A stretch of DNA of 64,000 bases from Micromonospora alfalfae (GCF_022230925.1 NZ_JAKKFH010000025.1:124001-188000), one strand, 5' to 3'. Shown: positions 15,986 through 25,345, counted from the first letter of the stretch. Translations and numbers: made by a program. The notes: a model not told the origin generated them from the sequence alone.

Positions 15986-17071
15986 GTGGCTGTCACCTCC
16001 CGCACCCTGCAACTCATCCGGGCCATGCGCACCGCTGTGGGTGGCTACGCCGACGACACGGTTCGGGACCTCGCAGCCCAGTGGGTTGCCGCATGGGACC
16101 GACTGGCGCCCACCTGGGTTCAAGCCGTTGACGTGCTGGTCGCATGGGCGTTGGCACACGGACGTTGGCCAACCCCCGTCGAGTTGGCCCGAGTCGAACC
16201 CCTGCAACAGGCGCTCGCCGCAACCGACGACGCCCTCGACGAACTGGAAGCCGCCACAACCGCCGCGGTGATCGCCGCCGCCGACCTGGCCATCACCGCC
16301 ACGGTGGCTGCCGAACCTGACGTAATCGCCTCGCAGCTTCCGTCCCCCTACAGGCAGGACACCCGCGAGCGTGTGGCGTCCGCGATCCTCCCGACGGTGT
16401 TGGATGTGATCCGAAACAGGGTCACGCAGCAGATCACCGTGCAAACCCGGCCCCTGTCGGTGGACGCGTCGGCGGCGATCCGCCGCGAACTGGTGCGCGG
16501 GGTTGAGCTGGGCAGCAACCCCACCGACATTGCCCGGCGGGCCGTCGCCGCGGTGAACGGGGCGTTCGACGGCGGGTTGCAGAGGGCAGCGAACATCGCC
16601 CGAACCGAAGTGTTGGACGCTCACCGCACCGCAGCCCGGTACGCCCACGACGCCAACGCTGACCTGCTCGACGGGTGGGTGTGGTTGGCCACCGTCACCG
16701 GTGCGAGTGCGGTCAGGACATGCCCCAGTTGTTGGGCGATGCACGGCACCGTCCACGACCTGGACGAAGCCGGGCCGCTCGACCACCAACAAGGCCGATG
16801 CGCCAGGGCCCCCAAAACCAAGCCGTGGCGGGCGCTCGGCATCGACCTCGACGAACCCGCCGACCAGACCCCCGACCGGCAAGCAGCGTTCGACGCGCTC
16901 ACCGACCAGCAGCAGGCCGCGGTGCTCGGCGCCGCCCGCCTGGCCCTGCTACGCGCCGCCCGCATCGACTGGTCGGACCTGGCCGTGACCCGCGACAACC
17001 CGGCCTGGCGCACCTCGTACGTTCCCCGCCCCTTGCGGGACCTCAACCGCATCGCCGACCAGCGGCGCTAA
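15986..17071 (+). CDS. MuF-like minor head (head morphogenesis) protein
   Basis: 361 residues from GTG 15986 (an earlier in-frame start at 15917 would overlap the preceding gene). The C-terminal half has the SPP1 gp7/Mu gpF signature: ANIARTEVLDAHRTAA, then TCPSCWAMHGTVHDLDEAGP and DHQQGRC, a zinc-type Cys/His block. MuF proteins sit inside the head near the portal and sometimes are ejected with DNA. No toxin domain is fused here. Confidence 0.8.
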   Translation: MAVTSRTLQLIRAMRTAVGGYADDTVRDLAAQWVAAWDRLAPTWVQAVDVLVAWALAHGRWPTPVELARVEPLQQALAATDDALDELEAATTAAVIAAADLAITATVAAEPDVIASQLPSPYRQDTRERVASAILPTVLDVIRNRVTQQITVQTRPLSVDASAAIRRELVRGVELGSNPTDIARRAVAAVNGAFDGGLQRAANIARTEVLDAHRTAARYAHDANADLLDGWVWLATVTGASAVRTCPSCWAMHGTVHDLDEAGPLDHQQGRCARAPKTKPWRALGIDLDEPADQTPDRQAAFDALTDQQQAAVLGAARLALLRAARIDWSDLAVTRDNPAWRTSYVPRPLRDLNRIADQRR

Positions 17072-17094
17072 CCCACCCTGGGAGGCGATCCCCC

Positions 17095-18729
17095 ATGCCC
17101 AACCGGCCAACACCCGCGCGGGTCACCACCGACGTGCCTGGCTACTCGCGGGTCGCGTTTGACGCGGCACTGCATTCCCGGCGGCCAGCCGCAGAGTCCG
17201 CGCCCACCATCGAGGCCCCCACCGAACGGGTGATCGTTCGTGAGGCCGACCCGTCCGGCGCGACCGTCACCCGGCCCGGCCGCCTCGCCATCCGGCTGAT
17301 TCGTGCCGGGTGGTCGCTGAACTCGAACTACTACCCGGCTGAGGTGCTGCGCCGCGACGGTCCGGCCGCGTGGCCGGCGGGCACCCAGTGCATGGCCGAC
17401 CACGCCACCGAGGACGAGGAAGCCGCCCGCCCGTCGGGCAGCGTCCGGGCCGTCGCCGCTGTCCAAACCTCGGATGCCCGGTGGGATGAGGGCGAGCAGG
17501 CGCTGATGGCTGAGGTGCGGTTGCTGCACCCGTGGCGGGACACGATCACCGACATGGCGCGCGCCCAAGCCGAAGAGGGCGTCGACGTGATCGGCATGTC
17601 CATTCGCGCGTGGGTGACCGGCGAGCACGGCGAACGGGAAGGCCGTGAGGGTTTCATCGTCCAGTCGATCCCCGAAGGCCGGTCCGTTGACTTCGTCACC
17701 AAGCCAGCGGCCGGGGGTGGCATTGTGTCCGTCCTCGAATCCGTCGGCAACACCGTCCCGGTGGCTGAGGCGCGCAACGTCGCGCACTGGTTCGAAGCCC
17801 GACTGCACCGCGACTTCACCGAACGCGCCGACGACATGTTCGGCGACGGGCGGCTCACCCGCGATGAGCGAATCACCTTGTCGGGGGCTGTCGGTGACGC
17901 CCTGTCCGCGTTCGCTGCCCGCATCGAAGCGGACGCGCCGCAGCTACTCGCCCGGGATCTGTGGGAGGAACCCCCGCAGCCGCAGACGGCCCCAGCAGCG
18001 GAAGCCGCCCCGGACTCCGGTCCGGCCGACACCCCGCCGCCCCCCACCCCCGAGGCCGTTCCGGCGGCCCCCAACTCCGTGACGGACGGCGCCCCGCCGA
18101 CCGCACCCAACCCACCCATCGAAAAGGAGCCCGCTATGTCGGGAACCACGACCGGCACCGCGCCGGTTGAGGCGGGGACGGCACCGGTCGTCGACACCGC
18201 CCCCGTGACCGCTCCGGCCGCCGAGTCCGCGCCGCACGCGCAGACGACCGCGGCTTTGGAGGCGGTCACCGCTCAGCTCGCCCAGATGCAGCAGCAACTC
18301 ACCGCTGTGCAGGTTGCGAACACTGCCCGCGAGTCGGAGAACCGTTCGCTGCGTAACCGTGAGCGCGCCTCGGAGGCTGTGACGGTGGCACTGCGCGCCC
18401 CGGAACACGCTGACGTTGTGGCGCAGATCAGCCCCCGGGTCACCTCGCGGGTGCTCGGCCAGGTGCCGACGACCGCTGAGGGTGTGGTGGATGAGACCGC
18501 GCTGACCGCCGCGATCACCACGGCCATCGCGGATGAGGCCGCCTACGTGCGGGGTGCCCGCGCTGAGGCGCTGGAGGCCGCCGGTGTGGGCCAGCCGTAC
18601 GGGCTGGGTGCTGCCGTGCAGGAGTCGCCGAAGGACGACGGGTTCCGCAAGGAACTCGACAGCTTCTTCAGCGACACCCTGGGGCTCACCGCTGAGGCCG
18701 CTTCGATCGCCGCGAAGGGACGCAACTGA
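17095..18729 (+). CDS. Capsid maturation protease with fused C-terminal scaffold
   Basis: 544 residues, start ATG after GGAGG. The N-terminal 240 residues resemble prohead proteases: candidate catalytic His103 (CMADHAT) and Ser169 (VIGMSIRA), followed by GRSVDFVTKPA. A Pro/Ala-rich linker (about 300-350) leads to a scaffold-like coiled coil (ALEAVTAQLAQMQQQLTAV) and a C-terminal helical end. Scaffold fused behind the protease and cleaved during maturation is the lambda C/Nu3 plan. Precedes cement and capsid genes. Confidence 0.8.
   Translation: MPNRPTPARVTTDVPGYSRVAFDAALHSRRPAAESAPTIEAPTERVIVREADPSGATVTRPGRLAIRLIRAGWSLNSNYYPAEVLRRDGPAAWPAGTQCMADHATEDEEAARPSGSVRAVAAVQTSDARWDEGEQALMAEVRLLHPWRDTITDMARAQAEEGVDVIGMSIRAWVTGEHGEREGREGFIVQSIPEGRSVDFVTKPAAGGGIVSVLESVGNTVPVAEARNVAHWFEARLHRDFTERADDMFGDGRLTRDERITLSGAVGDALSAFAARIEADAPQLLARDLWEEPPQPQTAPAAEAAPDSGPADTPPPPTPEAVPAAPNSVTDGAPPTAPNPPIEKEPAMSGTTTGTAPVEAGTAPVVDTAPVTAPAAESAPHAQTTAALEAVTAQLAQMQQQLTAVQVANTARESENRSLRNRERASEAVTVALRAPEHADVVAQISPRVTSRVLGQVPTTAEGVVDETALTAAITTAIADEAAYVRGARAEALEAAGVGQPYGLGAAVQESPKDDGFRKELDSFFSDTLGLTAEAASIAAKGRN
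18136..18729 (+). CDS. Nested scaffold protein from an internal in-frame start
   Basis: An in-frame ATG at 18136 (residue 348 of the protease-scaffold) is preceded by AAAAGGAG (18122-18129), one of the best ribosome sites in the head module, and lies exactly at the linker between protease and scaffold parts. Translation from it would give a 197-residue scaffold without protease, as Nu3 from lambda C. Seen: site, frame and domain border. Inferred: that it is used. Confidence 0.6.
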   Translation: MSGTTTGTAPVEAGTAPVVDTAPVTAPAAESAPHAQTTAALEAVTAQLAQMQQQLTAVQVANTARESENRSLRNRERASEAVTVALRAPEHADVVAQISPRVTSRVLGQVPTTAEGVVDETALTAAITTAIADEAAYVRGARAEALEAAGVGQPYGLGAAVQESPKDDGFRKELDSFFSDTLGLTAEAASIAAKGRN

Positions 18730-18731
18730 TC

Positions 18732-19088
18732 ATGGCCAAGAACACCGTGTACATGTGGACCGACAGCCTGCCGCTGGTCTGCTCGGCGCCGGCCACCCCG
18801 CAGTCGGGTGACCCGGTCATCTGCGGGCAGATCCCGGGTGTCGCGCTCACCCCGAAGGACTCCAACAACGTCACGACGGTCGCCCTGAACGGCACCTTCG
18901 ACCTGAGCGTCAAGGGTGAGACGACCACGGATGCGGCTATCGCGGTGGGCGACATCGTCTACTACGACACCGCCGCCACCCCCCACAAGATCAACAAGGA
19001 CAACACGAACGGCGTCCGCTTCGGCTACGCCATGGCCGCCGTCGCATCCGGCGCCACCGCCACCATCCCTGTCCGCGTCGGCTACTAG
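18732..19088 (+). CDS. Capsid decoration/cement protein (DUF2190-like)
   Basis: 118 residues, beta-rich. The pattern SVKGETTTDAAIAVGDIVYYD and ending FGYAMAAVASGATATIPVRVGY matches DUF2190 cement proteins that bind the outside of HK97-fold shells. It lies two bases after the protease-scaffold gene and just before the capsid gene, the expected place. Confidence 0.8.
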   Translation: MAKNTVYMWTDSLPLVCSAPATPQSGDPVICGQIPGVALTPKDSNNVTTVALNGTFDLSVKGETTTDAAIAVGDIVYYDTAATPHKINKDNTNGVRFGYAMAAVASGATATIPVRVGY

Positions 19089-19102
19089 GAGACCCGCCGA
19101 AC

Positions 19103-20341
19103 ATGACGACTTCCATGCTCGACGCTGGTCTCGGCACGCTGGGCCAGCTCGAAACCTTCCAGGCCGGCACCGAGGGTGCCGCCACCAACGCCATCTTCGG
19201 CGGCGACGGCACCCTGCTCACCGGCAACCGCCGGCAGCGGCGCCAGGAGTCCGCCCAGTACAAGCGGAACCTGATCCAGCTCACCCGCCTGTACCGGGGC
19301 ACCATCGAGGGTGACCGCCGCGCCACCGTCGCCTTCCAGGAGGCCATGTCCCGCGCGGACTTCACCAACCTGTTCGGCGACATCATCGACCGGCAGCTCC
19401 TGGCCGCCTACCAGACCCGGCCCGTGCAGTGGCCGTCGTACGCCAAGCGGGGCCGGGTGCGGGACTTCCGCACCGTCAAGCGGTTCACCCTCGACGGCGG
19501 CGAAGGTGTCCTCAACCAGGTCAAGGAACTCGCCCCGTACAAGGTGCGCAGCGTCTCTGACGCCGCCTACGAGTACGCGGTCGCGAAGTACGGTGACCAG
19601 ATCGCCGTGTCGTGGGAAACCATGGTCAACGACGACCTGGACGCGCTCACCGAACTGCCCACCCGCCTGGGTAACGCCGCCCGGCGCACTGAGGAGAAGT
19701 TCGCCGCGCAGCTGTTCTCCGGCTCCGGCGGCCCCAACAGCACGTTCTTCTCCAACGCGAACCGGAACCAGATCAACGCCTCGGTGACGGGTGCGGGCAC
19801 CCCCACCAACCCGGCGCTGACCGTCCAGGGTCTTCAGTACGCCATGCAGACCCTGGGCCAGCAGAAGGACACCGACGGCGGCCCCATCTACGTCGAAGGT
19901 GTCACCCTCGTGGTGCCCCCGGCGCTGGAGGTCGCGGCGAACAACATCGTCAACGCCACCGAAATCCTCGCCGCAACCGGCGGCGGACCGGGCACCGGCA
20001 ACGACCAGCTTCGGGTGGCCAACTGGATGCGCAACCGCGTGTCCGTCGTGGTGAACCCGTGGCTGCCGATTGTTAACACCACCAACGGCAACAGCGCCTG
20101 GTACGTGTTCGCAAACCCGAACGTGGGCCGCCCGGCCATGGAGCTGGGTTTCCTCATCGGCCACGAAACCCCCGAACTGTGGGTGAAGTCCCCCAACGCC
20201 ATGCGCGTCGGCGGCGGGCCGGTGGCCCCGGAGGAGGGCGACTTCGAGCACGACGCCATCCAGTACCGGGTTCGCATGGTTGTGGGCGGAACGCTCATGG
20301 ACCCGAAGTCCGCTGTCGTCTCGAACGGCACGGGCGCCTGA
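19103..20341 (+). CDS. Major capsid protein (HK97 fold)
   Basis: 412 residues. Position after scaffold and cement genes, an N-terminal helical arm, and internal features FRTVKRFTLDGGEGVL, ISWETMVNDD-like AVSWETMVNDDLDAL, and LLVPPALEVAA-like LVVPPALEVAANNIV support a shell protein of the Mu gpT-like group. Strongly optimised codon use (almost all C/G third positions) fits very high expression. AGGAGA ribosome site upstream. Confidence 0.88.
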   Translation: MTTSMLDAGLGTLGQLETFQAGTEGAATNAIFGGDGTLLTGNRRQRRQESAQYKRNLIQLTRLYRGTIEGDRRATVAFQEAMSRADFTNLFGDIIDRQLLAAYQTRPVQWPSYAKRGRVRDFRTVKRFTLDGGEGVLNQVKELAPYKVRSVSDAAYEYAVAKYGDQIAVSWETMVNDDLDALTELPTRLGNAARRTEEKFAAQLFSGSGGPNSTFFSNANRNQINASVTGAGTPTNPALTVQGLQYAMQTLGQQKDTDGGPIYVEGVTLVVPPALEVAANNIVNATEILAATGGGPGTGNDQLRVANWMRNRVSVVVNPWLPIVNTTNGNSAWYVFANPNVGRPAMELGFLIGHETPELWVKSPNAMRVGGGPVAPEEGDFEHDAIQYRVRMVVGGTLMDPKSAVVSNGTGA

Positions 20342-20343
20342 TC

Positions 20344-20799
20344 ATGCCGCGCGCCCGTCCGAATCTGGGCACAGCGTTCGGCACTGACGGGCCGTGGCTC
20401 GCCGCGATCCTCGACACGCTCGGGGACATCGCGGACCTTCTCGACGCCCGGCTCCCTGCCCCCGCTTCGGCGGACGGCGGGGAGCCGGCGCCGGGCGGCC
20501 CGGTCCGTATCAGCGAACCCGCCCCCGAGCGGCGACCGGACAAGACAGCAACACCTGTGTCGGAACCGGCCGCCGACGAGCCGCCGACTGAGGACGACGA
20601 CGAGTCGGTTGAGGTGACCGAACCCGCACCGGACGACCGGCCGTCGCTTCCACCACCACCGCCTCGCCGCGGCAAGGGCTCCGGCCTCGACGCTTGGCAG
20701 GCGTTCGCGAACGTCGCCAAGGTGAAGTACCCGGCGGACGCAAGCCGCAACGACATCGCCGACGCCTGCGAGCGCGCAGGCGTGATCCCCGCCAGCTAG
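20344..20799 (+). CDS. Head-module protein following capsid gene
   Basis: 151 residues starting 2 bp after the capsid stop. Short N-terminal helix, long acidic Pro-rich disordered middle, and a folded C-terminal 35 residues (LDAWQAFANVAKVKYPADAS...DACERAGVIP). Proteins of this shape commonly follow capsid genes in actinophages; function unclear, perhaps a connector or capsid-associated factor. Confidence 0.6.
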   Translation: MPRARPNLGTAFGTDGPWLAAILDTLGDIADLLDARLPAPASADGGEPAPGGPVRISEPAPERRPDKTATPVSEPAADEPPTEDDDESVEVTEPAPDDRPSLPPPPPRRGKGSGLDAWQAFANVAKVKYPADASRNDIADACERAGVIPAS

Positions 20800-20870
20800 A
20801 ACACCACCGCCTCATCCAGCCGCGCCCCCGCCGCGCGGCCCTTCGGCCTGCCCTGAAAGAGAGTCCCACC

Positions 20871-22328
20871 ATGCCCGTGCCCGCTGGAGGCAACCCATCT
20901 GGTGGTGCGTCGTCACGGCTCACCGGGCCGGATGAGGCGTACCGCGTCGTGTACCTGCAAGACGGTCGCGCGAAGGCCCGCGGCTACCCGGTGCCGTTGT
21001 TCGCCGATGAGGGCGGGTCGGTGCCCGCCGATGTGCTGACGATGACCGGTGATGACATCGTGGAGTCCACGCTGATCGTGGACGTGCACTCCCGCATCCC
21101 CCTCTTCCAGTACCCGGAGGGCGCGGACGTCGTCTACACGTCGATCAACGGCGGCCCGATTGTGCCGTTGTATGCGCGCACCGATGATCGGATGGACACG
21201 CTCAGCGAGGTCGTTGCCGGGTCGCTGGACCGCTCGAACCACACGGGCACCCAGTCGTATACGACGATCACCGGCCTTGGGGATGCGGCCCTGCGGGGTG
21301 TGGGCACCGCCAACGGCACTGTCGCGGCAGGTAACGACGCCCGCATTGTGGGGGCCGCCCAGAAGTCCGCGAACTTGGGCGATTTGGCGAACTCGGCGAC
21401 GGCCCGCGCGAACCTCGGTTTGGGCAACGTCGACAACACCGCTGATGCCAGCAAGCCGGCGTCGGGTCCGCAGATCACCGCCATCAACCAGGCGGTCGCC
21501 GCCGCGGCTACTGCTGGTGCGCCGGATGTGCAGACGTTCACGGCGGACGGGACGTGGACGAAGCCGGCCGGGGCGAAGATGGTGCAGATCATCGCGATCG
21601 GCGGCGGTGCCGGCGGCGGGTCCGGTCGTCGCGGCGCGGCCACCACGAACCGCGGCGGCGGTGGTGGCGGTAGCTCCGGCAACATGCTGCCCGCAGTGTT
21701 CCTGCCCGCCTCACTGCTCCCCGCCACCGTTGCGGTGACTGTGGGCGCGGGTGGTGCTGGTGGCCCGGCCGTGACCGTCGATGATTCGGGCGGCCAGAAC
21801 GGCTCCAACGGTGGGCACAGTGTGTTCACCGGGTTCGTGACCGCGTACGGCGGTTTGGGCGGCGGTGGCGGTACGACCGCTGGTGGAACTGCTGGCGGTA
21901 ACTTCTCCGGCCTCAACGCGGCAGGGTCCGCGGGTGGCACCGGTGTAGGCGTGTCGTCCGGCAACCCGTCCTACGGGCCGTCCGGCGGCCCCGGTGGTGG
22001 TGGTATCAGCACCGCCGACGTGGCCTCGAACGGTGGCGGCGCCAACCAGATCGTGTTCGCGTCGGCCGCTGGTGCGGTGAACCGGGGCGGTCAGGTTGTT
22101 GGTGGTGCGGTGGCACTGGCCGGCGGCTCCGTGCCGGTTGGCACCCCCCTGCCCGGTGGTGGCGGCGGTGGTGGCGCGGCGAGCATCACCGGCCCTGCCG
22201 GGGCTGGCGGCAACGGCGGCCTGTACGGGGCCGCGGGTGCTGGTGGTGGGGCTTCGCTCAACGGCAACAACTCAGGCAAGGGCGGCGACGGGGCTCCCGG
22301 CATCGTCCAGGTCATCACCTACATCTAG
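20871..22328 (+). CDS. Tail fibre/receptor-binding protein with glycine-rich C-terminus
   Basis: 485 residues from ATG 20871. Residues about 20-110 form a domain shared with the proteins at 22348 and 31386 (GPDEAYRVVYLQDGRAKARG, then EGADVVYTSINGGP). Next come tail-fibre phrases SATARANLGLGNVDNTADASKP. From about residue 220 on it is almost wholly Gly-rich (GGGAGGGSGRRG, repeated GGGGGG blocks), like poly-glycine-helix tips of phage adhesins. It likely touches the host surface. Located right after the capsid gene, ahead of the connectors, an unusual place for a tail fibre. Confidence 0.75.
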   Translation: MPVPAGGNPSGGASSRLTGPDEAYRVVYLQDGRAKARGYPVPLFADEGGSVPADVLTMTGDDIVESTLIVDVHSRIPLFQYPEGADVVYTSINGGPIVPLYARTDDRMDTLSEVVAGSLDRSNHTGTQSYTTITGLGDAALRGVGTANGTVAAGNDARIVGAAQKSANLGDLANSATARANLGLGNVDNTADASKPASGPQITAINQAVAAAATAGAPDVQTFTADGTWTKPAGAKMVQIIAIGGGAGGGSGRRGAATTNRGGGGGGSSGNMLPAVFLPASLLPATVAVTVGAGGAGGPAVTVDDSGGQNGSNGGHSVFTGFVTAYGGLGGGGGTTAGGTAGGNFSGLNAAGSAGGTGVGVSSGNPSYGPSGGPGGGGISTADVASNGGGANQIVFASAAGAVNRGGQVVGGAVALAGGSVPVGTPLPGGGGGGGAASITGPAGAGGNGGLYGAAGAGGGASLNGNNSGKGGDGAPGIVQVITYI

Positions 22329-22347
22329 CCCGGAAGAGGTGTAGCTG

Positions 22348-24120
22348 ATGGCGCGTCTCATTGGTCCCGACGAGTCGTTGCGGTTGGTGTACCTGCGTGA
22401 CGGGCGTGCCCGTGCGCAGGGGTTGCTGGTGCCGCTGTGGGCTAACCAGGCGTGCACCATCCCAGCGGATGTGTTGACCGTTGATGGTGACCCGATCCCC
22501 ACGGCCACGGTGACGATCGACGAGTACTCCCGCATTCCCCAGTTCCAGTTTCCCGACGGCGCGGACGTCGTCTACACCGCGGTTCACGGGGGTCCGGTGA
22601 CCGCCTTGCGGGCCGCCACGGACGCCCGGGTGTCCGCGCTGGCCGATCAGGTCGGCGGTGTGGTGGGTCAGGTGTCCACGGCCATCGCGGACGCCCCGGC
22701 GAAGTCCGCGAACCTCGCCGACCTGCCCAGCGCGTCGACCGCCCGAGTGAACCTTGGCCTGGGGAACGTCAACAACACCCCGGACATGTCTAAGCCGGTG
22801 TCCACCTTGCAGCAGACCGCGATCAGTGGGGTGCAGTCGGCGCTGACGACGGCCATCGCCGATGTGCAGGCCGCCGCCGCCGCGCCGATCGAGGTCGCCG
22901 GGCAGAACCTCACCGGTCAGGCGTTGCAGGCCAAGGGCGGGTCGATCGGCACCGGCGGGAAGCCGGTCGTGTCGATCCGTTTCGACCATCACTTGACCAA
23001 TTTGAAGAACAACATTTGGCCGTTGCTGGTGGCCCGGGGCATGCCGGCGACGGTGGGTGTGGTGTCCCGGTGGCCGACGGGTGACAGCCTGTCGACGGGC
23101 ACCACGTGGTCGGATCTGCGGGCCATGTGCCGGCAAGGGTTGGAGGTGTGGTCGCACTCGGCGACGCACGCCGACGCGCCCACCTTCGAGCGCCTGGTCG
23201 AGGAAATCGTCACCTCGAAGGCGGAGATTGAGGCGCAGGACATCAAGGTGTGGGGCTGGCAGGTTCCCGGCTTGGAACCGACCGACCCCAGCTGGCGGTT
23301 GGAGACGAACGCCCACCTTGCCGGCACCGCTGGCCGCCTGATCGCCCAGACGTACCCGTTCAGTGAGGGCTACACCCTGGGCTCGACGTGGCGTCCGATG
23401 CCGCACAGGGCCTACCACGGACTTAACCACCTCACCATTGAGGGCATGAGCCAAGCGGCCGTGCAGTCGACGGTGACGCAGGCCCTCGCCTACGGCGCAG
23501 GCATCCAGCTGATGCTCCACCCCGGGTACATCGGCCTCAACGGCTACATGTCCCTGGCATCGCTGACCGGAGTCCTGGACTGGTTGGCTGCGAAGCGAGA
23601 CGCCGGGGACCTTGAGATCATGACCGCGACTGGTCTGATCGCCGCCGACCCCGGGCACAGCCGCCGGCTCAACCTGATCGGCAACTCCAGTTTCGACCCC
23701 GACTATGCGGCGTTCTGGACTGGGTGGAGTCACGGCGCGGGTGTCAGCCTACGCACCACGACCGGGCACACCGGGGCGAACTTCGTGGAGTTCACCACGT
23801 CGGGCACCGCCAAACTGGTGCAGGCCAGCAGCGCGCTCACGTACACGGGCACGCAGGGTGGGACGGTGCGGGTGGAGGCGTGGATCCGGGCTACCGGGGC
23901 GCTGCCCGCAACGGGCACCATCCGGCTGGTCGACAACACCACCCCGTCGCGGTACGACGAAACCCGCTCGTTCACCCCGTCGACGCTCAACGTGTGGCAG
24001 CAGGTCCACTTCAACACCACCCTGCACCCGGCGACCATGCAACTGCGCATCGAGCTGGGCAGGGACGCGAACGTCGCCCAGCCCATCCAGTTCGACGACA
24101 TCAGCGTCACACCCGTCTGA
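22348..24120 (+). CDS. Tail protein with polysaccharide-deacetylase (CE4-like) domain
   Basis: 590 residues. N-terminal 95 residues are the same docking domain as in the two other appendage proteins; then fibre motif NLGLGNVNNTPDMSKPVS. Residues about 205-420 are NodB/CE4-like: VSIRFDHH in place of the usual T-F-D-D, and WSHSATHAD matching the H-S/T-x-x-H metal motif. The end (440-590) is a beta-sandwich resembling a carbohydrate-binding module. It probably removes acetyl groups from surface glycans or peptidoglycan during adsorption. The second Asp of motif 1 is His, so activity needs testing. Confidence 0.78.
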   Translation: MARLIGPDESLRLVYLRDGRARAQGLLVPLWANQACTIPADVLTVDGDPIPTATVTIDEYSRIPQFQFPDGADVVYTAVHGGPVTALRAATDARVSALADQVGGVVGQVSTAIADAPAKSANLADLPSASTARVNLGLGNVNNTPDMSKPVSTLQQTAISGVQSALTTAIADVQAAAAAPIEVAGQNLTGQALQAKGGSIGTGGKPVVSIRFDHHLTNLKNNIWPLLVARGMPATVGVVSRWPTGDSLSTGTTWSDLRAMCRQGLEVWSHSATHADAPTFERLVEEIVTSKAEIEAQDIKVWGWQVPGLEPTDPSWRLETNAHLAGTAGRLIAQTYPFSEGYTLGSTWRPMPHRAYHGLNHLTIEGMSQAAVQSTVTQALAYGAGIQLMLHPGYIGLNGYMSLASLTGVLDWLAAKRDAGDLEIMTATGLIAADPGHSRRLNLIGNSSFDPDYAAFWTGWSHGAGVSLRTTTGHTGANFVEFTTSGTAKLVQASSALTYTGTQGGTVRVEAWIRATGALPATGTIRLVDNTTPSRYDETRSFTPSTLNVWQQVHFNTTLHPATMQLRIELGRDANVAQPIQFDDISVTPV

Positions 24121-24132
24121 GGGAGGGCTGCC

Positions 24133-24540
24133 GTGCCGGTTCCCGCTGGCGGCGATGAGCTGATTTTCAGCAACGACCTGACCCAACCCGTCGGGATGGT
24201 GCGGCTGCTGATCACGGACACGTCGGACGTGCCGGCCAACCAGTTGTTCAGCGATGAACAGTTGTCGGCGTTGCTGGTGATGGAAGGCGGCGGGGTCAAG
24301 CGCGCCGCCGCCGCCGCGTTGGACATCATCTCCCACTCTGAGGTGCTGATCTCGAAGAAGATCACCACCCAGGACTTGAGCACGGACGGGCCCGCTGTGG
24401 CCGCCGAGCTGAGGGCGCAAGCGAAGGCGCTACGGGAGCAGGCACGGCAGGATGCCGACGACGTGGCGGGCGGGCCGGACGCGTGGGCGATCTCGGTCGC
24501 CGACTTCGACCCGAACGCCGCCTACCGGTACGGGTGGTGA
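24133..24540 (+). CDS. Head-tail connector (adaptor) protein
   Basis: 135 residues, GTG start. Helical, with ITDTSDVPANQLFSDEQLSALL and RAAAAALDIISHSEVLISKK...LSTDGPAVAAELRAQA, the pattern of gp6/gp15-type adaptor proteins that bind the portal ring. Followed by the head-closure candidate, as expected. Confidence 0.72.
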   Translation: MPVPAGGDELIFSNDLTQPVGMVRLLITDTSDVPANQLFSDEQLSALLVMEGGGVKRAAAAALDIISHSEVLISKKITTQDLSTDGPAVAAELRAQAKALREQARQDADDVAGGPDAWAISVADFDPNAAYRYGW

Positions 24541-24543
24541 CTG

Positions 24544-24978
24544 GTGCCGCTACCCAACACGCACCTGATCCACCCCCAGTTCGAGCAGCATCACCGGCCG
24601 GTCGCCGACCGCCAGGCCACCGCCACCTGCCGGGTGGAACGCCCCGCGCAGCAGGCCGAATGGGACGACGCGGCCGGGAAGAACATCTACCCGCCGCCGC
24701 AGATGCTGTACGAGGGCCCGTGCCGCTACCAGTACCTGTCCCCCGCCGGGCAGCCGGTCGTTGCGGACACCACCACGCCCCTCGCTGATGTGCGGGTCAC
24801 CCTGCCGGTGGGTGAGGTGGTGTATCAGGCCAACGACCTGGTGACGCTCACCGCGACCGCCACCAACCCTGACCTGGTGGAGCCGCCCCGAACGTTGACG
24901 GTGGTCGCCGTGTCCGGCAGCTCCATCTCATGGCAGCGGGACCTGACCTGCCAGTTGAGGCAGCCCACCACCCGATAG
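24544..24978 (+). CDS. Head-closure protein (DUF6093-like)
   Basis: 144 residues, GTG start 3 bp after the connector. Beta-rich, with YEGPCRYQYL, LPVGEVVYQANDLVTLTATA and LTVVAVSGSSISWQRDLTC, fitting the small SH3-like stopper proteins that seal the filled head; DUF6093 is the actinophage name for this type. Identification rests on order and fold pattern. Confidence 0.65.
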   Translation: MPLPNTHLIHPQFEQHHRPVADRQATATCRVERPAQQAEWDDAAGKNIYPPPQMLYEGPCRYQYLSPAGQPVVADTTTPLADVRVTLPVGEVVYQANDLVTLTATATNPDLVEPPRTLTVVAVSGSSISWQRDLTCQLRQPTTR

Positions 24979-24991
24979 CAGGGGGTGCGCG

Positions 24992-25345
24992 GTGGACGAC
25001 TTCGACCGCCTGGCCGACGACATGGACGGCGCCGGAGACAAACTGGGCCGCGACGTGCACGGGCTGGTGCGGTCATCCACCCTGCGAACGGAACAGATCG
25101 GTAAAGCCGGGGCGCCCGTTCTCACCGGGCTCCTGCGTTCGTCAATCACCTCGGATTTCGACGGTGGCCCTGGCGCAGATGTGATCTCCGGCGAAACAGG
25201 CCCGAACACGTCCTACGACATTTTCGTTCATGCTGGGACGAGCCGTCAGGCGCCGAATCCGTTTATGGACCGGGCCGCCGACGTGGTGGAACCCCTGTTC
25301 TACGCCGCCGCCGCACAACTGGGCGGGCAGGTGCTCGATGGCTGA
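24992..25345 (+). CDS. HK97 gp10-like tail completion protein
   Basis: 117 residues, GTG start. The C-terminal phrase HAGTSRQAPNPFMDRAADVVEP is the hallmark of the HK97 gp10 family (G-T-x-x-x-x-x-x-F-M-x-x-A). N-terminal half is helical. It acts at the neck when tails join heads. Confidence 0.82.
   Translation: MDDFDRLADDMDGAGDKLGRDVHGLVRSSTLRTEQIGKAGAPVLTGLLRSSITSDFDGGPGADVISGETGPNTSYDIFVHAGTSRQAPNPFMDRAADVVEPLFYAAAAQLGGQVLDG

Noticed and set aside
21600..22328. Gly-codon repeats looked like a DNA repeat array
   Set aside because: The repeats follow from the glycine-rich protein tip; unit length and spacing are irregular, so no CRISPR or tandem array.
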